Origin: Deltaproteobacteria bacterium
GTDB taxonomy: Bacteria > Desulfobacterota > Binatia > Binatales > Binataceae
NCBI GenBank assembly: GCA_021780585.1
Contig: JAJXYM010000126.1
Coordinates: 1 to 14,820 of the forward strand
Length of the DNA: 14,820 nucleotides
Direction of reading: 5' to 3'
Below, piece by piece: positions 13,309 to 14,820 of the stretch. Position 1 is the stretch's first letter. Every line of letters starts with the position of its first letter. The notes beneath the pieces are model-generated. The model was given only the letters and a program-made list of their open reading frames with translations. It had not been told where the DNA came from and searched no databases. The position numbers and the translations under genes are program-made.

Positions 13309-14606
13309 CGCGAGGCTCCGGCGCGCGCGCGAAAAACCTTCGCGCCCGGATAGGCCGCGGCCGTTCCGAGTTCCTCCGCAATCCGCATCAGGCGATTGTA
13401 TTTGGCCGTGCGCTCGCCGCGGCTCATCGATCCGGTCTTGATCTGGCCGGCGCCCGTCGCGACCGCGAAATCCGCGATGGTGGTGTCCTCGGTTTCGCCC
13501 GAACGATGCGAAATGACCGAGGTGTAGCCGGCCGCGTTCGCGATTTCGATCGTGCGCAGCGTCTCCGTGAGCGTGCCGATCTGGTTGAGCTTGATCAGAA
13601 TCGAATTGCAGACGCGCTCGCCAACGCCGCGTTCGAGACGTTTCGGATTGGTGACGAACAGATCGTCGCCGACGAGCTGGACCTTCGCGCCGAGTTCGGC
13701 GGTCAGGGTTTTCCAGCCGCTCCAGTCGTCCTCGGCCAGGCCGTCCTCGATCGAAACGATCGGATATTGCGCGATCAGCCGTTCGTACAACCGCACCATC
13801 TCGTCGGCGCCGCGCGCCTTGCGGTCCGAGCGCGCGAAGACGTATTTGCCGTCCTCGAAAAATTCGCTGGAGGCGGGATCGAGCGCGATCGCGACCTGTT
13901 CGCCGGGCCGATAGCCGGCCCCCGCGATCGCTTCCAGGATCACCTCGATCGGCTCCTCGTTGTCGCGCAGATTCGGCGCGAAGCCGCCCTCGTCGCCGAC
14001 GTTGGTCGAATGGCCGCGGCGTTTCAGCGCCGCCGCCAGCGCGTGGAACACCTCCGCGCCCATCCGCACCGCGTCCGCCATCGTCGGCGCGCCGATCGGC
14101 ACGATCATGAACTCCTGCATATCGACGCTTGAGTCCGCATGCTTGCCGCCATTGATCACGTTCATCATTGGCACGGGCATCAGCGTGGCGCGCTCGTTCA
14201 GATAGCGATACAGAGGCAAGCCGCGCGCCGCCGCCGCCGCATGGGCCGCCGCCAGCGACACGCCAAGCATTGCATTGGCGCCCAGCTTCGCCTTGTTCTC
14301 GGTTCCATCCAGCTCGATCAGGGCTTCGTCGATCGCGGCCTGGCCGAGCGCGTCGAAACCCTTGAGCCGATTCGCGATCGGTCCGTTGACGTTGGCGACC
14401 GCCTTGAGCACGCCCTTGCCGCCGAAGCGGCCGCGATCGCCGTCGCGCAGTTCGAGCGCCTCGTGCACGCCCGTCGAGGCTCCCGAGGGCACGGCGGCGC
14501 GGCCCATGGCGCCGCCCTCCAGCCGCACGTCGGCCTCGATCGTGGGATTGCCGCGCGAATCGATTATTTCGCGCGCGCGGATTTCGGAAATTCTCGTCGA
14601 ACTCAT
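13305..14606 (-). CDS. eno: Enolase
   Basis: The 433-residue protein is a full-length enolase: SRGNPTIEADV near the N-terminus, PSGASTGVHEALELRDGD (the mobile loop), NVINGGKHADSSVDMQEFM, GDEGGFAPNL, and the metal ligands in IALDPASSEF, SIEDGLAEDDW and LVGDDLFVTN. The signature ILIKLNQIGTLTET and the catalytic SHRSGETED follow. It catalyses 2-phosphoglycerate to phosphoenolpyruvate in the cytosol, the step after gpmI, which it precedes in a two-gene operon. The start at 14606 gives the usual N-terminus SSTRISEIRAREIIDSRGNP. No Shine-Dalgarno is seen before it; the upstream 34 nt contain GTATACC just before the ATG, which might belong to a promoter. Confidence 0.98.
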   Translation of the reverse strand: MSSTRISEIRAREIIDSRGNPTIEADVRLEGGAMGRAAVPSGASTGVHEALELRDGDRGRFGGKGVLKAVANVNGPIANRLKGFDALGQAAIDEALIELDGTENKAKLGANAMLGVSLAAAHAAAAARGLPLYRYLNERATLMPVPMMNVINGGKHADSSVDMQEFMIVPIGAPTMADAVRMGAEVFHALAAALKRRGHSTNVGDEGGFAPNLRDNEEPIEVILEAIAGAGYRPGEQVAIALDPASSEFFEDGKYVFARSDRKARGADEMVRLYERLIAQYPIVSIEDGLAEDDWSGWKTLTAELGAKVQLVGDDLFVTNPKRLERGVGERVCNSILIKLNQIGTLTETLRTIEIANAAGYTSVISHRSGETEDTTIADFAVATGAGQIKTGSMSRGERTAKYNRLMRIAEELGTAAAYPGAKVFRARAGASR

Positions 14607-14660
14607 GGTATACGCACCGCGATCAGGAAAGCAGGAATCGGGCGCTGGTGAAAGAGAATG

Positions 14661-14686
14661 CGGCGCCGTCCGGGCGCGGCGCCGCG
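14661..14686 (-). terminator. GC-rich hairpin upstream of eno
   Basis: GCGGCGCC (14661-14668) pairs perfectly with GGCGCCGC (14679-14686) across a 10-nt loop. On the minus strand it is followed by ATTCTCTTTC, a weak T-rich run. It may terminate the gene entering from the right edge, or form a leader structure of eno. Confidence 0.4.
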
Positions 14687-14708
14687 GCGTGGAATCGTCC
14701 GACGTGTC

Positions 14709-14740
14709 CGGAGCCGGCGGCGTGGGCCCGTCCGGCTCCG
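14709..14740 (-). terminator. Second hairpin after the right-edge gene
   Basis: CGGAGCCGG (14709-14717) pairs perfectly with CCGGCTCCG (14732-14740) around a 14-nt loop that itself contains GGGCCC. It begins 13 nt beyond the stop of the partial gene at the right edge. No T-run follows. Confidence 0.4.
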
Positions 14741-14753
14741 CGTCGGCGCGCGT

Positions 14754-14820
14754 TCAGGCGGCGCGGCGCGGACGCCGCACGTCCTTTGCTTCGACCATCT
14801 CCGCGACCGCCTGGAAGATA
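14754..14820 (-). CDS. C-terminal end of an unidentified gene, cut by the window edge
   Basis: A minus-strand frame is open from the right edge to a TGA at 14754-14756 and reads IFQAVAEMVEAKDVRRPRRA followed by a final Ala. The helical, charged composition and the Arg-rich end before a stop and two hairpins look like a genuine C-terminus. Only 21 codons are visible, so the family cannot be named. Confidence 0.4.
   Translation of the reverse strand, partial: IFQAVAEMVEAKDVRRPRRAA

Larger units (their letters stand above)
1570..14440. repeat. Dispersed GCGATCGC octamers (HIP1-like), 13 copies
   Basis: The palindrome GCGATCGC starts at 1570, 1895, 3477, 3704, 4000, 6951, 9306, 10986, 12188, 12689, 13885, 13924 and 14433, all inside genes. 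None is found between about 4008 and 6950, which includes the AT-richer island. This is the HIP1 sequence known from cyanobacteria. Ten copies are read as Ala-Ile-Ala, three as part of Asp-Arg, so codon preference explains part of the excess. Confidence 0.6.

Noticed and set aside
11938..13353. Long plus-strand frame opposite gpmI
   Set aside because: The minus strand encodes complete phosphoglycerate mutase; this frame has biased composition and no domain.

Overview
The window is a GC-rich bacterial chromosome segment with tight gene packing, ATGA stop/start overlaps and strong GCG/ATC/CTG codon preference. A lipoprotein, signal peptides on paired M16 peptidases and housekeeping glycolytic genes point to a free-living, probably Gram-negative bacterium. 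The exact lineage cannot be read from the sequence; an uncultured deltaproteobacterial or Binatota-like group is only a guess. No rRNA, complete tRNA, CRISPR array, transposase or phage gene was seen.

Region 1 (1-2379, + strand): a left-truncated site-2 protease, a dCMP deaminase and a HIT-family hydrolase form one tight operon. A perfect 20-bp palindrome follows (1981-2000) that contains the canonical ParB-binding parS sequence, then a small lipoprotein with one c-type heme motif. A GC-rich hairpin separates this block from the convergent genes that follow.

Region 2 (2430-4412, - strand): a DUF1326 - DUF2182 - DUF488 set, read from right to left. The first two are a cysteine-rich protein and a polytopic Met/Cys-rich membrane protein, a recurring pair of unknown function that is probably metal- or redox-related. 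The DUF488 gene has no ordinary start codon in a sensible place.

Region 3 (about 4490-5735): an AT-richer island with different codon use. It holds a NYN/LabA-type nuclease-like gene and minus-strand ORF remnants, one resembling the end of an XRE/HigA-like HTH protein. It looks horizontally acquired and partly decayed.

Region 4 (5744-8649, - strand): two overlapping M16 peptidase genes, one with the HxxEH zinc motif and one without it, both exported. They are divergent from region 5.

Region 5 (8766-11756, + strand): a large NorD-like von Willebrand A protein with an intact MIDAS, with no AAA+ partner in the window, and then a BKACE (DUF849) protein with a diverged substrate loop.

Region 6 (11773-14606, - strand): enolase followed by cofactor-independent phosphoglycerate mutase, two consecutive steps of lower glycolysis coupled by an ATGA overlap. 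Beyond enolase, two hairpins and the last codons of another minus-strand gene reach the right edge.

Across the window the octamer GCGATCGC, the sequence of cyanobacterial HIP1, occurs 13 times by eye and is absent from the AT-rich island. The strongest non-gene signals are the parS site and this octamer. No complete novel multi-gene system could be demonstrated; the best candidates for unexplored biology are the DUF1326/DUF2182/DUF488 set, the stand-alone VWA protein and the atypical BKACE.
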